This document shows, piece after piece, positions 42,185 through 51,398 of a stretch of 64,000 nt of DNA (positions within the stretch are counted from its first letter, which is position 1; each line of letters begins with the position of its first letter). The notes under the pieces are model-generated. The model had not been told where the DNA came from and searched no databases. It saw only the letters and a program-made list of their open reading frames with translations. Source of the DNA: Rhizobium grahamii CCGE 502 (lineage in GTDB: Bacteria; Pseudomonadota; Alphaproteobacteria; Rhizobiales; Rhizobiaceae). The stretch spans positions 248,001 through 312,000 of the forward strand of contig NZ_AEYE02000015.1 in NCBI RefSeq assembly GCF_000298315.2, written 5' to 3'. Both the position numbers and the translations under genes were made by a program.

Positions 42185-44542
42185 ATGGATTACTTCAGGC
42201 GCTTCACTTTTTTGTTCGCGACACCAGCTTTCGACAGCGAGGATCTGGAAGGGGCACGCTACAACCAGATCGTCGAGGAGATTGAACGCTCGGGTTTTGA
42301 GGTGGTGCGCGCGCGCAATCTCGAAGACGCCGAAGTGGCCGTTCAGACCGATGCGGCCATCGGCTGCATGATGGTCGATTGGGGCAAGAAGGGGATGGAG
42401 GGAAAGACCGCCTCCCTCATCAATCTGATGCGACGCCGCGGCCTCGAATTCCCCATCGTCCTCTTGATCCGTCGCAAGCGCTTCGAGGATGTGCCGGTGG
42501 AAGTGCTCGATTTTATCGACGGCTATGTCTTCTTATCCGAGGAAACCCCCGCCTTTATCGCAAAGAACCTCATCAGCAGACTTAAGCAATATGCCGAGAC
42601 GATGAAGACACCGTTCTTCGGGGCTCTGGTGGACTACGCCGAGGAAGGTAACCAACTGTGGACCTGTCCCGGTCACAATGGCGGTGTCTTTTACAGCCGC
42701 AGCCCAGTCGGCCGAGTTTTTATGGAGCATCTGGGCGAAGCAGTATTCCGCGACGACCTCGACAATTCGGTTCTCGACCTCGGCGATCTCTTGACCCATG
42801 AGGGCCCAGCACTTGCGGCGCAGAAGGAAGCGGCCAAGATCTTCGGTGCGGAGAAGACCTATTTTGTCCTCAACGGCACCTCGACCTCCAACAAGGTCGC
42901 ACTCTCCGCCCTCGTCACAGATGGCGATCTGGTGCTATTCGACCGCAACAATCACAAGGCCGCGCATCACGGCGCGCTGATGATCTCCGGCGGCATACCG
43001 ATCTACGTGCCAACAGCGCGAAACGCCCACGGTTTGATTGGACCTATGAATTTTGCCGCCTTGAGCGAGAAGGCACTGCGGGAGCGCATCCGCACCCATC
43101 CACTCGTCAAGGATCCCGAGGCCTGGCAGAAACCGCGCCCGTTTCGAGTGGCTGTTGTGGAGCAGTGCACCTATGACGGCACGATCCACAACGCTGAGAT
43201 GATCCTGAAGGCCATCGGGCATCTGTGCGACTACATCCTGTTCGACGAGGCCTGGGCGGGCTTCATGAAGTTCCATCCGCTTTATGCCGGTCGGTTTGCC
43301 ATGGGTCTTGCCGAACTGGGGCCCGAAGCGCCGGGTATCATCGCCACGCAATCCACCCACAAGCAGCTCGCGAGCTTTTCGCAGGCTTCGCAGATCCACA
43401 TCAAGGATCGGCACATCACGGGCCAAAAGCGCCGGGTAGAACACCGGCGCTTCAATGAGAGTTTCATGCAGCACGCTTCGACCTCGCCCTTCTACCCGCT
43501 CTTCGCCTCCCTGGATGTCGGCGCTCAGATGATGAAGGGTCGGTCGGGCGAAGTGCTTTGGGACGACACGATCCGCCTCGGCATTGAACTGCGTAAGAAG
43601 ATACGGGCTGTGCGCCGGGAGTTCGAGGAGAAGGAGCTTCGACCGGAACGCCGGTGGTTCTTCGAACCCTTCGTGCCAGATCGGGTGGCGATCCCCGACG
43701 TTTCAAGCCCCGGCGCCGTCCACGACGTGCCGTGGGAGAGCATCGCCACCGATCAACTCGCCACCAATCCGGCTTTCTGGCATCTCACCCCTGGCAGCGC
43801 ATGGCACGGATTTTCCGACATGGCGGCAGGCTTTGCGATGACCGACCCCAACAAACTGACGCTGCTCACCCCCGGATTCGACCGAGTGACCGGCGAATAT
43901 GCCGAGCATGGCATTCCGGCACCGATCGTCGCGCAATATCTCCGCGAGAACCGGATCGTCGCCGAGAAGAACGACCTGAACTCCCTGCTGTTTCTGCTCA
44001 CACCCGGCGTCGAGGCAAGCAAGGCGGGCACGCTGATCAGCGGTCTGGTCGCCTTCAAGAAGCTGCATGACGACAACGCGGCACTCGAAGACGTCATCCC
44101 AGAATTCTATCGCCGCCGGCCCGGCCGCTACGCTGGAGTACGGTTGCGCGACCTGTGCGGTGATATGCATCGGTTTTTCCGTGACGCCAATGTCAGCGCG
44201 CTCCAGGCCAAGCAGTTTTCTGCCATGCACCTGCCCGATATCGCGCTCTCACCTCACGACGCTGCGCGCTGCCTAGTTCGTAACGATGTAGACTACCTGC
44301 CGATCGACGCGATCGCTGGGCGCATCGCGACGACGCCATTCGTCGTCTATCCGCCAGGTATCGCAACCGTGGTGCCGGGCGAGCGGCTGACAGAGCGGGC
44401 ACAACCGATGATCGACTATCTCAAAATGTTCGAGGTCTGCTTCAACACCTTCCCCGGCTTTGACGTCGAGATCCAGGGCGTCTACCGTGAAACGGACGCG
44501 TCGGGCCTCGTACGACTACACACCTACGTCGTCGCGGAATAG
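42185..44542 (+). CDS. Orn/Lys/Arg decarboxylase (fold III PLP)
   Basis: 785 residues from ATG 42185, nine bases after GGCGGAGG. An N-terminal receiver-like wing domain (about 1-135) precedes the PLP domain: CPGHNGGVFYSRSPVGRVFM, FVLNGTSTSNKVALSALVTD, LFDEAWAGFMKFHPLYAG and the Schiff-base region IATQSTHKQLASFSQASQIH (Lys near 392). The C-terminal domain contains FLLTPGVEASKAG and PSVVxY-like TTPFVVYPPGIATVVPGERL. The group decarboxylates arginine, lysine or ornithine and consumes a proton, giving polyamines and acid resistance. Which substrate is used cannot be told. No antiporter gene is adjacent; the next gene is an acetyltransferase. Confidence 0.92.
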   Translation: MDYFRRFTFLFATPAFDSEDLEGARYNQIVEEIERSGFEVVRARNLEDAEVAVQTDAAIGCMMVDWGKKGMEGKTASLINLMRRRGLEFPIVLLIRRKRFEDVPVEVLDFIDGYVFLSEETPAFIAKNLISRLKQYAETMKTPFFGALVDYAEEGNQLWTCPGHNGGVFYSRSPVGRVFMEHLGEAVFRDDLDNSVLDLGDLLTHEGPALAAQKEAAKIFGAEKTYFVLNGTSTSNKVALSALVTDGDLVLFDRNNHKAAHHGALMISGGIPIYVPTARNAHGLIGPMNFAALSEKALRERIRTHPLVKDPEAWQKPRPFRVAVVEQCTYDGTIHNAEMILKAIGHLCDYILFDEAWAGFMKFHPLYAGRFAMGLAELGPEAPGIIATQSTHKQLASFSQASQIHIKDRHITGQKRRVEHRRFNESFMQHASTSPFYPLFASLDVGAQMMKGRSGEVLWDDTIRLGIELRKKIRAVRREFEEKELRPERRWFFEPFVPDRVAIPDVSSPGAVHDVPWESIATDQLATNPAFWHLTPGSAWHGFSDMAAGFAMTDPNKLTLLTPGFDRVTGEYAEHGIPAPIVAQYLRENRIVAEKNDLNSLLFLLTPGVEASKAGTLISGLVAFKKLHDDNAALEDVIPEFYRRRPGRYAGVRLRDLCGDMHRFFRDANVSALQAKQFSAMHLPDIALSPHDAARCLVRNDVDYLPIDAIAGRIATTPFVVYPPGIATVVPGERLTERAQPMIDYLKMFEVCFNTFPGFDVEIQGVYRETDASGLVRLHTYVVAE

Positions 44543-44565
44543 CGACGGGAATTTTCGGATCCCTC

Positions 44566-45126
44566 ATGCCGCAGGATGCAGCAATCGCAATTCGCCCGTC
44601 ACGGGACGGCGACGTGGACGCCATGCTGGCAATCTATCGTCGCCACATCCGGCGTGGCATCGAGGAAGGTGTCGACGAAGGCGACACACCTCAGCCGGAC
44701 GATTTGCGCGAGCGGCGCAAGAACTTGAAGAGCCGCCGCTTTCCGCATCTTGTCGCGATCAAAGACGGCACGGTTGTGGGGTATGCCTACGTCGTCCTGT
44801 TTCGCAAGCGACCTGCCTACCGTTACACCGTCAAACATTCGATCTATGTTCACCACGAGCATCTCGGCCAAGGCATCGGTCGTCTACTGATGCGCGGCCT
44901 GATCGACGCTTGCGCCGCCGCCGGCTTCCGCCAGATGATTGGCTACATAGACGCCGACAACAATGCTTCACTCGCCCTGCACGAACGGTTCAATTTCGTT
45001 CGTGTCGGTCTGCTGCCGGGGGTCGCATATCGTTATGGCCGCTGGGCAGACAGTGTTATGGTACAGCGCTCGCTCGGTCCGGGCACAACCGCGCCGCCAC
45101 CTCCCCCGCCGCTCTCCACCCGTTAA
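44566..45126 (+). CDS. GNAT-family N-acetyltransferase, phosphinothricin-type
   Basis: 186 residues. AIAIRPSRDGDVDAMLAIYR starts the fold; VGYAYVVLFRKRPAYRYTVK and the acetyl-CoA motif YVHHEHLGQGIGRLLMRGL (GQGIGR) follow, with MIGYIDADNNASLALHERFN as motif B. The last 15 residues are Pro-rich. The closest known group acetylates phosphinothricin or methionine sulfoximine, or polyamine-like compounds. Being 23 bp behind the amino acid decarboxylase, acetylation of the resulting diamine or agmatine is possible (inference). The insertion RRGIEEGVDEGDTPQPDD is unusual for this group. Confidence 0.83.
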   Translation: MPQDAAIAIRPSRDGDVDAMLAIYRRHIRRGIEEGVDEGDTPQPDDLRERRKNLKSRRFPHLVAIKDGTVVGYAYVVLFRKRPAYRYTVKHSIYVHHEHLGQGIGRLLMRGLIDACAAAGFRQMIGYIDADNNASLALHERFNFVRVGLLPGVAYRYGRWADSVMVQRSLGPGTTAPPPPPPLSTR

Positions 45127-45282
45127 GGCGCAATGCCAAAGCCGCTGACGGACCGCGACGCGAGCGACGTCGCGGCCTTCCTCGCCCACCACTTGAGCAC
45201 TTGTGCGGCCAACTTGCAGTCGGACGCCGCTGAGGCGGGGAGCAACCTGATGAAATCCGACGCTCGCAAACAATCCGCCTCT

Positions 45283-46110
45283 TTATGCCTCTACGAAATC
45301 AGTGCCCCGTGTGATCGCCTCCCATGCGTCGATCTCCTCGGCGACCTGATCGATTTTGCTTCGTGCGCGACGCAGAGCATCGCTTCCCAGCAGGAGATGA
45401 AGAGGAGGGTTGTCAGAGTTCACAAGTTCCAGGATCGCCTCCGCGGCCAAGACCGGATCGCCGGCCTGCCGGCCATCGGCAGCGTCAAAGGCCGCCGAAC
45501 TTTTCCCGATTGTTTCAGCGTAGGCTTCACCGGCGGCGTCGCTCTTGCGGATTGAGTGGGCCGACAGGAAATCCGTTCGGAAGGCACCCGGAGCGACCGC
45601 GGTGACTTTAATGCCAAAAGGCTTGACCTCCGAGGCAAGACCTGCGGACATGCCCTCAAGGGCTGCCTTGGCGGCGGAGTACATCGCGGTTCCGACACCG
45701 GGCGCGCGGCCTGCGACGGACGTTACATTGATGATGTGACCACGTCCTTGCGCTCTCAAATACGGCAGGGAGGCCTTGATGATGCGAAACGGGGCGAAGA
45801 CGTCGACGGCAAAAAGTCTCGCGACGTCCTCGTTGGCGGCCATCTCGAGCGCACCGAGCAGGCCGTAACCGGCGTTATTGACGACGATATCAATCTGATC
45901 CGCGATCTCAAACGCCTGGCGGGTGACAGTCTCCGCGGTCTCACCATCGCTCAGGTCGGCTGAAAGAACGTGCAAACGACCCGAACCGTCTTCTACCGGC
46001 CGATCGGTCCCCCGGACCGTGCCAATGACAGTATCGCCCCTTGCCAGCGCGGCGTCGGCCATCGCTTTTCCAAGCCCGCGTGAAATGCCGGTAATGAACC
46101 AAGTGGTCAT
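45283..46110 (-). CDS. Short-chain dehydrogenase/reductase
   Basis: 275 residues from ATG 46110, after GAAGGAG; the frame upstream is not coding. The cofactor motif TTWFITGISRGLGKAMADAA (TGxxxGxG) and NNAGYGLLGALEMA are classic; the catalytic tetrad lies in IINVTSVAGRAPGVGTAMYS with Tyr-x3-Lys in YSAAKAALEGMS. The arginine in GTVRGTDRPVED suggests NADP(H). Substrate unknown. It diverges from a LysR gene with 98 bp between the starts, so the regulator very likely controls it. Confidence 0.9.
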   Translation of the reverse strand: MTTWFITGISRGLGKAMADAALARGDTVIGTVRGTDRPVEDGSGRLHVLSADLSDGETAETVTRQAFEIADQIDIVVNNAGYGLLGALEMAANEDVARLFAVDVFAPFRIIKASLPYLRAQGRGHIINVTSVAGRAPGVGTAMYSAAKAALEGMSAGLASEVKPFGIKVTAVAPGAFRTDFLSAHSIRKSDAAGEAYAETIGKSSAAFDAADGRQAGDPVLAAEAILELVNSDNPPLHLLLGSDALRRARSKIDQVAEEIDAWEAITRGTDFVEA

Positions 46111-46208
46111 GAAATACTCCTTCGCTTTCGGTAAGAAGGAGCTTGCCACACCGTCCGACGCTGTATAATCCGCAAAAAAGTAAATGTCCTTGTTAGGTGG
46201 ACTTAACA

Positions 46209-47165
46209 ATGCAAGACATGTTGGCGGACAGGCTCCCGGCGGGGAACGACTACAACCAGATGCGCGCCTTCATCGCCGTTGCCGAATACTTGAGCTTCAG
46301 CCGTGCCGCAGAGGTGCTCGGCGTATCACCGTCGGCACTCAGCCAGATGATCCGCAGCTTCGAGGAGCGGGTCGGAATGCGCCTCCTTCACCGAACGACG
46401 CGCAACGTGTCATTGACAGAGTTTGGCGAGAACCTCTTCCGACGGGTGCGACCGGCGGCGTTCGAACTGGGGGACGCCCTCGCACAGACAAGGATTGCTG
46501 GCGAGCGGCCGGCGGGCACTGTCCGCGTGCACGCGTTCCGCTCGGCCGCACAGAAGCATATCCAACCAATCCTCAAGAGCTTTGCCGAACGCTATCCCGA
46601 CGTCGTGCTGGACATCACGATCGATGATGAGACGGTTGACATTGTGGCTGGCGGCTATGATGTCGCGGTGAGGATCGGCGAGGTCATCGAACGAGATATG
46701 GTCGCCGTCCGTCTGGGGCCCGAATTGCGGCAACTGGCTGTCGCGACACCCGACTATTTCAGCCAGCACGGTCGCCCCGAGCATCCACGTGATCTTGTCC
46801 ACCACCGATGCGTACGGTGGCGCTGGCCTGGACATCAGTCACCCTATGCCTGGGAATTCTTCGAAAACGACGCGTGGTTCGGCGTCGCCGTCAACGGTCC
46901 GCTCATCTTGAACGACAAGGAGACGGCGTTGAATGCTGCTCTTCAAGGGGTCGGAATAGGATTTGCGGTCGAGGACACGGTAGCGGATTATATTGCGCAA
47001 GGGCGGCTAGTCAGCTGCCTCGAAGCTTGGTCCGCACCGTTCCCGGGTTGGTTTGTTTGCTACCCGCAGCAGCGGCAGATGGCGCCTGCCTTGCGAGCGT
47101 TCATTGATGCCGTCAGATCAGGTCCCGATGCTGGCCTATCAGGAGAAGCAGAGTTTGTCGTTTGA
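46209..47165 (+). CDS. LysR-family transcriptional regulator
   Basis: 318 residues from ATG 46209. Winged helix-turn-helix (about 15-75): YNQMRAFIAVAEYLSFSRAA, VLGVSPSALSQMIRSFEERV and LHRTTRNVSLTEFGENL. The effector domain (about 100-300) shows VRVHAFRSAAQKHIQPILKS and FAVEDTVADYIAQGRLVSCL. Its position, divergent from an SDR gene, is the usual LysR layout in which the regulator activates the oxidoreductase gene on binding a small molecule and represses itself. Confidence 0.92.
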   Translation: MQDMLADRLPAGNDYNQMRAFIAVAEYLSFSRAAEVLGVSPSALSQMIRSFEERVGMRLLHRTTRNVSLTEFGENLFRRVRPAAFELGDALAQTRIAGERPAGTVRVHAFRSAAQKHIQPILKSFAERYPDVVLDITIDDETVDIVAGGYDVAVRIGEVIERDMVAVRLGPELRQLAVATPDYFSQHGRPEHPRDLVHHRCVRWRWPGHQSPYAWEFFENDAWFGVAVNGPLILNDKETALNAALQGVGIGFAVEDTVADYIAQGRLVSCLEAWSAPFPGWFVCYPQQRQMAPALRAFIDAVRSGPDAGLSGEAEFVV

Positions 47166-47385
47166 GCAAACGACGACCGCCGTCGAGTGAAGGTAACGCA
47201 GACGCATATTTGGAAGTCGATTGCTTCCGAATGTTCGCCCCTAGCGGGACGATTGATCTCGCAGTCAGTCCTCTCTGTGCTCTAACGGCCGGATGACCGC
47301 TTCGAACCGAAAGCAGACGCCCGGATCGTCCGCAATCTCAAATACCGAGGCTTGATGGCAGCGGCTAGGAGCCTAGGTTTCGACT

Positions 47386-48180
47386 ATGGGCATCTTTGAC
47401 GTCGGGGACGGCACGCACCGAAAGGATTTGAGGCAGGGTCTGCGCCGGATCGAACGAGCCGACGGCCGGCAAGCATTTTTGCTACAGGCCGCGTTTGCTC
47501 TTGTCGATATCGCTATCCTCGCCTTCTTCATCTTGGGGCCATACCTCCGCTCAGGCCCCTCTTATCTCATTATCGATTACTCTATTGCCGTTTGGATCGC
47601 CGTGGAAATGATCGCCCGCGCGATTACGGCGCCGTCCATTCGCCAATGGATCCTTCGCCCAATGACGTGGATTGACGTGATCGTCCTGGCAACCCTCGCC
47701 TTCCCGGATTTACTGTTTAACTTCGCGTTCCTCAGAGTCCTTCGACTTTGGGCGATCGGTCGAAGTCCGCTGATCAAAGAAGCTCTCAGCAGGGCTGGTT
47801 ACGTCCATCTTCTCGATGTTGTGAGAGCGATCATCAATTTCCTGGTATTCCTCTTCCTTATCACCGGCTTCGTCTATACCTCGTTCTTCTACGACAAAGT
47901 TGGGGGAGAAGGGTTCGTCGATGCGCTTTATTTCACGGTCGCGACCGTCACGACGACGGGCTTCGGAGATATCACGCTGCCCGGCACTGTTGGAAAGCTC
48001 ACATCCGTCGTAACGATGATCGTTGGCATCTCGCTGTTCGTCCGACTGGCCCAGGCGGTGGTCCGACCCCATAAGGTCACATATGCCTGCCACCGATGTG
48101 GATTGCTGCGACATGACGCGGACGCCGTTCATTGCAAGGCCTGCGGCGAAATCCTAAACATTCCTGACGAGGGCTCGTAA
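47386..48180 (+). CDS. Ion channel of the voltage-gated-like K+ channel fold with zinc-ribbon tail
   Basis: 264 residues. Six hydrophobic segments: about 40-58, 64-85, 95-112, 113-128 (FAFLRVLRLWAIGRSPLIKE, an Arg-bearing S4-like helix), 143-165 and 200-220. The pore loop ALYFTVATVTTTGFGDITLP contains the selectivity filter TTGFGD. The C-terminal tail CHRCGLLRHDADAVHCKACG has two CxxC pairs, a likely zinc ribbon, instead of the usual RCK domain. It is monocistronic between the LysR gene and a convergent RraA gene. Selectivity for K+ follows from the filter; gating by redox or zinc through the tail is inference. Confidence 0.85.
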   Translation: MGIFDVGDGTHRKDLRQGLRRIERADGRQAFLLQAAFALVDIAILAFFILGPYLRSGPSYLIIDYSIAVWIAVEMIARAITAPSIRQWILRPMTWIDVIVLATLAFPDLLFNFAFLRVLRLWAIGRSPLIKEALSRAGYVHLLDVVRAIINFLVFLFLITGFVYTSFFYDKVGGEGFVDALYFTVATVTTTGFGDITLPGTVGKLTSVVTMIVGISLFVRLAQAVVRPHKVTYACHRCGLLRHDADAVHCKACGEILNIPDEGS

Positions 48181-48327
48181 GGCTGCAGGCGATCCAGAAC
48201 ATCCGATGGCGACTGGATCGCGGCCGCGGGATCAAAAAGCGGATGCGCCGCGGCGAAATTCGACTTTTCCTGTAGATCGGTTATACCCCGGAAGGTGTTG
48301 GGCCCTACCGCAATCAATAGGCTAGCT

Positions 48328-49071
48328 TCAGTTCTCGAAGCGGTTCGTTTTGCGCCACTCCTCGTACTCTCCGCGGGCATCGTCATGCAGTGGATAGTAG
48401 CGCTGCAACGACCCACCCTCCATAAGCTTCATTCGCGAGAACTCCTCCCAATCGTGATGCTTTTGCGATTCTTCGATCACCTTGGCGGCCATTGCGACTG
48501 GAAGCACGACCACCCCGTCGTCGTCTGCGACGATGATGTCTCCGGGGATTACCGTGACACCACCACAGGCAATCGGGACGTTGACGGCATTGGGATAGAT
48601 GCTGGTCTGCACATGATAGTTGGGCGTCCAGCCGCGCAGCCATAGGGAGAGACCCAGCTTCTCGACATTGGGTCGATCGCGCATGCACCCATCGATCACG
48701 ATGCCGGCGCCGCCTCTGCCTTTGAAATACGTCGACATCATGTCGCCGAAGACGCCCGAGCTCATGTCGCCGCGGGCGTCGACCACGACCACATCGCCCT
48801 CTTGCGCGTGATAGAGCACGTGGCGGTGCAACTGCGTCTCCGGATCGGCATATTCTCCCTCGCTGAAGAGGTCCGGTCGCTGCGGCAAGAATTGAAGCGT
48901 CAGGGCCGGCCCGACGATCGATTTCCCGCGGTTCTGCGACACGGGACCGAGCATGTGCGGATTGCGGAAGCCCATGTGGCCAAGTGTGCCGGCAACCGTC
49001 GCGGCGCCGATGTCCTTCAATGCGTCGATCAGCTCTTTGGGCGGTCGCGTAATGTCGGGTGTATGCGTCAT
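48328..49071 (-). CDS. RraA-family protein, probable 4-hydroxy-4-methyl-2-oxoglutarate-type aldolase
   Basis: 247 residues from ATG 49071 (CGGAGT upstream). The fold is marked by DIGAATVAGTLGHMGFRNPH, VGPALTLQFLPQRPDL, DVVVVDARGDMSSGVFGDMM (phosphate/pyruvate-binding loop) and GIVIDGCMRDRPNVEKLGL, with the catalytic Arg-Asp pair in CMRDRP. The group includes HMG/oxaloacetate aldolases that split 2-keto acids to pyruvate. It is the last gene of the ABC transporter operon. Its role would be to cleave the 2-keto-3-deoxy acid made by the enolase-superfamily dehydratases (inference). It is less likely a true RNase E inhibitor. Confidence 0.85.
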   Translation of the reverse strand: MTHTPDITRPPKELIDALKDIGAATVAGTLGHMGFRNPHMLGPVSQNRGKSIVGPALTLQFLPQRPDLFSEGEYADPETQLHRHVLYHAQEGDVVVVDARGDMSSGVFGDMMSTYFKGRGGAGIVIDGCMRDRPNVEKLGLSLWLRGWTPNYHVQTSIYPNAVNVPIACGGVTVIPGDIIVADDDGVVVLPVAMAAKVIEESQKHHDWEEFSRMKLMEGGSLQRYYPLHDDARGEYEEWRKTNRFEN

Positions 49072-49092
49072 TTTAGACTCCGGTGGATGAAA

Positions 49093-50256
49093 CTACCAGT
49101 TTGTGACGGAACCGTCGCGGCGCTTCAGGTGAGGCGCTTCCCAGAAACGAAAGCTCTCCGCCTTGACCGCCTCTTCGTTGACCTCGACACCGAGCCCCGG
49201 CAGATCGCTGACCGGGTAGCTGGGGCCGTCGAGGCGTGGTTGCACGGGGAAGAAGTCGGAGTTATCGAAGCCCAGCTTTGCTTCGGGCGCCCTGGTCTCG
49301 AGCCAAGCGAAATTCGGCACCGCTGCAGCGAGATGGATGGTTGCGGCCGTGCAGACTGGCCCAAGGGGATTGTGGGGCATCAGGTCCACATAGTGCGCCT
49401 CGCTCCAACCAGCGACCTTCAGCGCTTCGGTGAGCCCGCCCACATTGCAAACATCGAGCCGGTTGAACTGATGGATGCCACGTTCGATGTAGGGCAGGAA
49501 TTGCCACTTGCTGGCAAATTCCTCGCCGATGGCGAACGGGATGTCGGTCATCGTGCGCAGGGACTCGTAGGCCCCGGGTGTCTCGTCTCGTATCGGCTCC
49601 TCGAGAAAATCGAGCACGCCGCGGCCGAGCTTGTTACAGAAGCTCGCCGCCTCGGCCACCGACAGCCGATGATGATAGTCGATGCCGAGGACGACGTCGT
49701 TGCCCAACGCCTCGCGCGCCTTGTTCAGCATGGTTGCCGTGGGCCCGATCGACTCGCGCGGCTCAAAGATGTCTTTGCTGCTTTGCCCGATGGGGAAGAA
49801 GCGGATCGCCTGCCACCCTTGCGCGCGTAGTTCGCGGGCTCGCTCAATGGCAACATCGCCCTCGGCCTCGTCTCCGGTGGAGGCGAAGGTAGGTATGCGG
49901 TCACGCTGCTTGCCGCCCAGTAGTTCGTAGACCGGCACGCCCAGCGCCTTGCCCTTGATGTCGTGAAGGGCAATGTCGATCGCGGAAATCGCCGCCTGCA
50001 GAACGCGCCCGCCTTCGAAGTATTGGCTGCGGTAGACTTCCTGCCAGATCCGACCAATCTGCATCGGGTCGCGGCCGATGAGAAACTCCCGATAGTGCTC
50101 GATCGCGCCGGCCACGGCCCTCTCGCGACCGCTCAAGCCGCTCTCGCCCCAGCCGAAGATGCCGTTGTCGGTCTCGACCTTGACCAGCATCTGGTTGCGC
50201 GTTCCGACCCATACCGGATAGGGCTTGATCGCCGTGATTTTAAGCTTCGTGGTCAT
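49093..50256 (-). CDS. Enolase-superfamily acid-sugar dehydratase (galactonate dehydratase-like)
   Basis: 387 residues. N-terminal capping domain: GTRNQMLVKVETDNGIFGWG and SAIDIALHDIKGKALGVPVY, LLGGKQRDRIP. Barrel metal ligands: Asp in VVLGIDYHHRLSVAEA, Glu in VLDFLEEPIRDETPG and Glu in PFAIGEEFASKWQF; the general base His is in YVDLMPHNPLGPVCTA, characteristic of galactonate/gluconate-type dehydratases of the mandelate racemase subgroup. It would convert an aldonic acid into a 2-keto-3-deoxy acid. It lies between the ATPase gene and the aldolase gene, one transcript. Confidence 0.88.
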   Translation of the reverse strand: MTTKLKITAIKPYPVWVGTRNQMLVKVETDNGIFGWGESGLSGRERAVAGAIEHYREFLIGRDPMQIGRIWQEVYRSQYFEGGRVLQAAISAIDIALHDIKGKALGVPVYELLGGKQRDRIPTFASTGDEAEGDVAIERARELRAQGWQAIRFFPIGQSSKDIFEPRESIGPTATMLNKAREALGNDVVLGIDYHHRLSVAEAASFCNKLGRGVLDFLEEPIRDETPGAYESLRTMTDIPFAIGEEFASKWQFLPYIERGIHQFNRLDVCNVGGLTEALKVAGWSEAHYVDLMPHNPLGPVCTAATIHLAAAVPNFAWLETRAPEAKLGFDNSDFFPVQPRLDGPSYPVSDLPGLGVEVNEEAVKAESFRFWEAPHLKRRDGSVTNW

Positions 50257-50289
50257 CCACGCCCTCGTTTCACACGCATCCGCTTGGTC

Positions 50290-51387
50290 TCAGTTGGCCT
50301 TGAGGGCCATTTCTGTTTCACCGTCGAACAGATGCATCCGCTCCTGATCGAATTCGAGCCAAATCTGTTCATCGGGCGCGACGGCGATGGTCGGCGGCAC
50401 GCTGACATTGACGATGGCGCCGGACAGAAACGCTTGAACGAAGGTGACATCTCCGGTCGGCTCTACCGTGTAGGCCTTGGCAGGGACGCTTCCGGGCATC
50501 GCACTCTTGTGCAGCTTGATCGTCGAGTGACGTGCGCCGAGCACGACTTTCCTGGTTGTTGCCCTTTCGACCTTCCGGGCGTTATTTGGCGAGAGCTCGA
50601 GACGCCAGCCCTCCGCGCTGGTCAACACAGTGTTTCCGCTTGCCGTTGAAGCCTCTAGCGGAACAAGGCTCATTGCCGGGCTGCCGACGAAGCTGGCGAC
50701 GAACATGTTGACCGGGTGGGCAAAGACCTGCGCTGGCGAATCGTATTGCTGGAGGTAGCCGCCGTTCATCACCGCCATCCTGTCGGCCATGGTTACCGCT
50801 TCGAGCTGGTCGTGCGTCACGTAGATGATCGTCGCCTCGAGGTCCTGGTGGAAACGCTTGATCTCCGATCGCATCTGCACGCGCAGCTTTGCGTCGAGGT
50901 TGGAGAGTGGTTCATCCATCAGGAATACCGCCGGATCGCGAACGAGAGCGCGGCCCAGGGCGACGCGCTGCTGTTGCCCGCCCGAAAGTTCGCGTGGCTT
51001 GCGCTCGAGCAGCTGCGTCATGTCGAGCACTCGCGCTGCTTCCTTGACCTTCTTGTCGATCTCGTCCCTTGGCAGCTTGCGCATCTGCAGCGGGAACGCG
51101 AGATTCTTGTAGACCGATTTCTGCGGATAGAGCGCGTAGTTCTGGAACACCATTGCGATATCCCGGTCCTTGGGATCCAGGTGGTTGACCACCCGGTCGC
51201 CGATGACGATGTCGCCAGATGTGATGGGGATGAGCCCCGCCACAAGATTGAGCGTGGTTGTCTTGCCGCAGCCTGACGGGCCGACAAGCGCAACGAATTC
51301 GCCGTCGTTGACCGTCAGCGAAACATTGTTGACAGCTTTGAAGCTGCCATAGGTCTTGACCAGATCTTTGAGGACCACGTGGGCCAA
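50290..51387 (-). CDS. Sugar ABC transporter ATP-binding protein (CUT1, UgpC/MalK-like)
   Basis: 365 residues from a TTG at 51387 eight bases behind GGGGAG; the long open frame before it is out of keeping with the family. Walker A VALVGPSGCGKTTTLNLVAG (about 36), Q-loop MVFQNYALYPQKSVY, signature PRELSGGQQQRVALGRALVR, Walker B VFLMDEPLSNLDAKLR and switch His IYVTHDQLEAVTMADR. The C-terminal 120 residues are a TOBE regulatory domain. It powers the two permeases encoded directly upstream. Confidence 0.93.
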   Translation of the reverse strand: MAHVVLKDLVKTYGSFKAVNNVSLTVNDGEFVALVGPSGCGKTTTLNLVAGLIPITSGDIVIGDRVVNHLDPKDRDIAMVFQNYALYPQKSVYKNLAFPLQMRKLPRDEIDKKVKEAARVLDMTQLLERKPRELSGGQQQRVALGRALVRDPAVFLMDEPLSNLDAKLRVQMRSEIKRFHQDLEATIIYVTHDQLEAVTMADRMAVMNGGYLQQYDSPAQVFAHPVNMFVASFVGSPAMSLVPLEASTASGNTVLTSAEGWRLELSPNNARKVERATTRKVVLGARHSTIKLHKSAMPGSVPAKAYTVEPTGDVTFVQAFLSGAIVNVSVPPTIAVAPDEQIWLEFDQERMHLFDGETEMALKAN

Positions 51388-51398
51388 CGGCAACTCCC

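Noticed and set aside
45127-45282. Possible small gene starting MPKPLTDRDASDVAAFLAHH
   Set aside because: The frame continues antisense through the SDR gene, there is no clear RBS, and no family was recognised.
48181-48327. Minus-strand frame containing SNFAAAHPLFDPAAAIQSPS after RraA
   Set aside because: It looks protein-like but has no start or RBS and overlaps the ends of both neighbours; I could not assign it to a family, so it is not listed as a relic.
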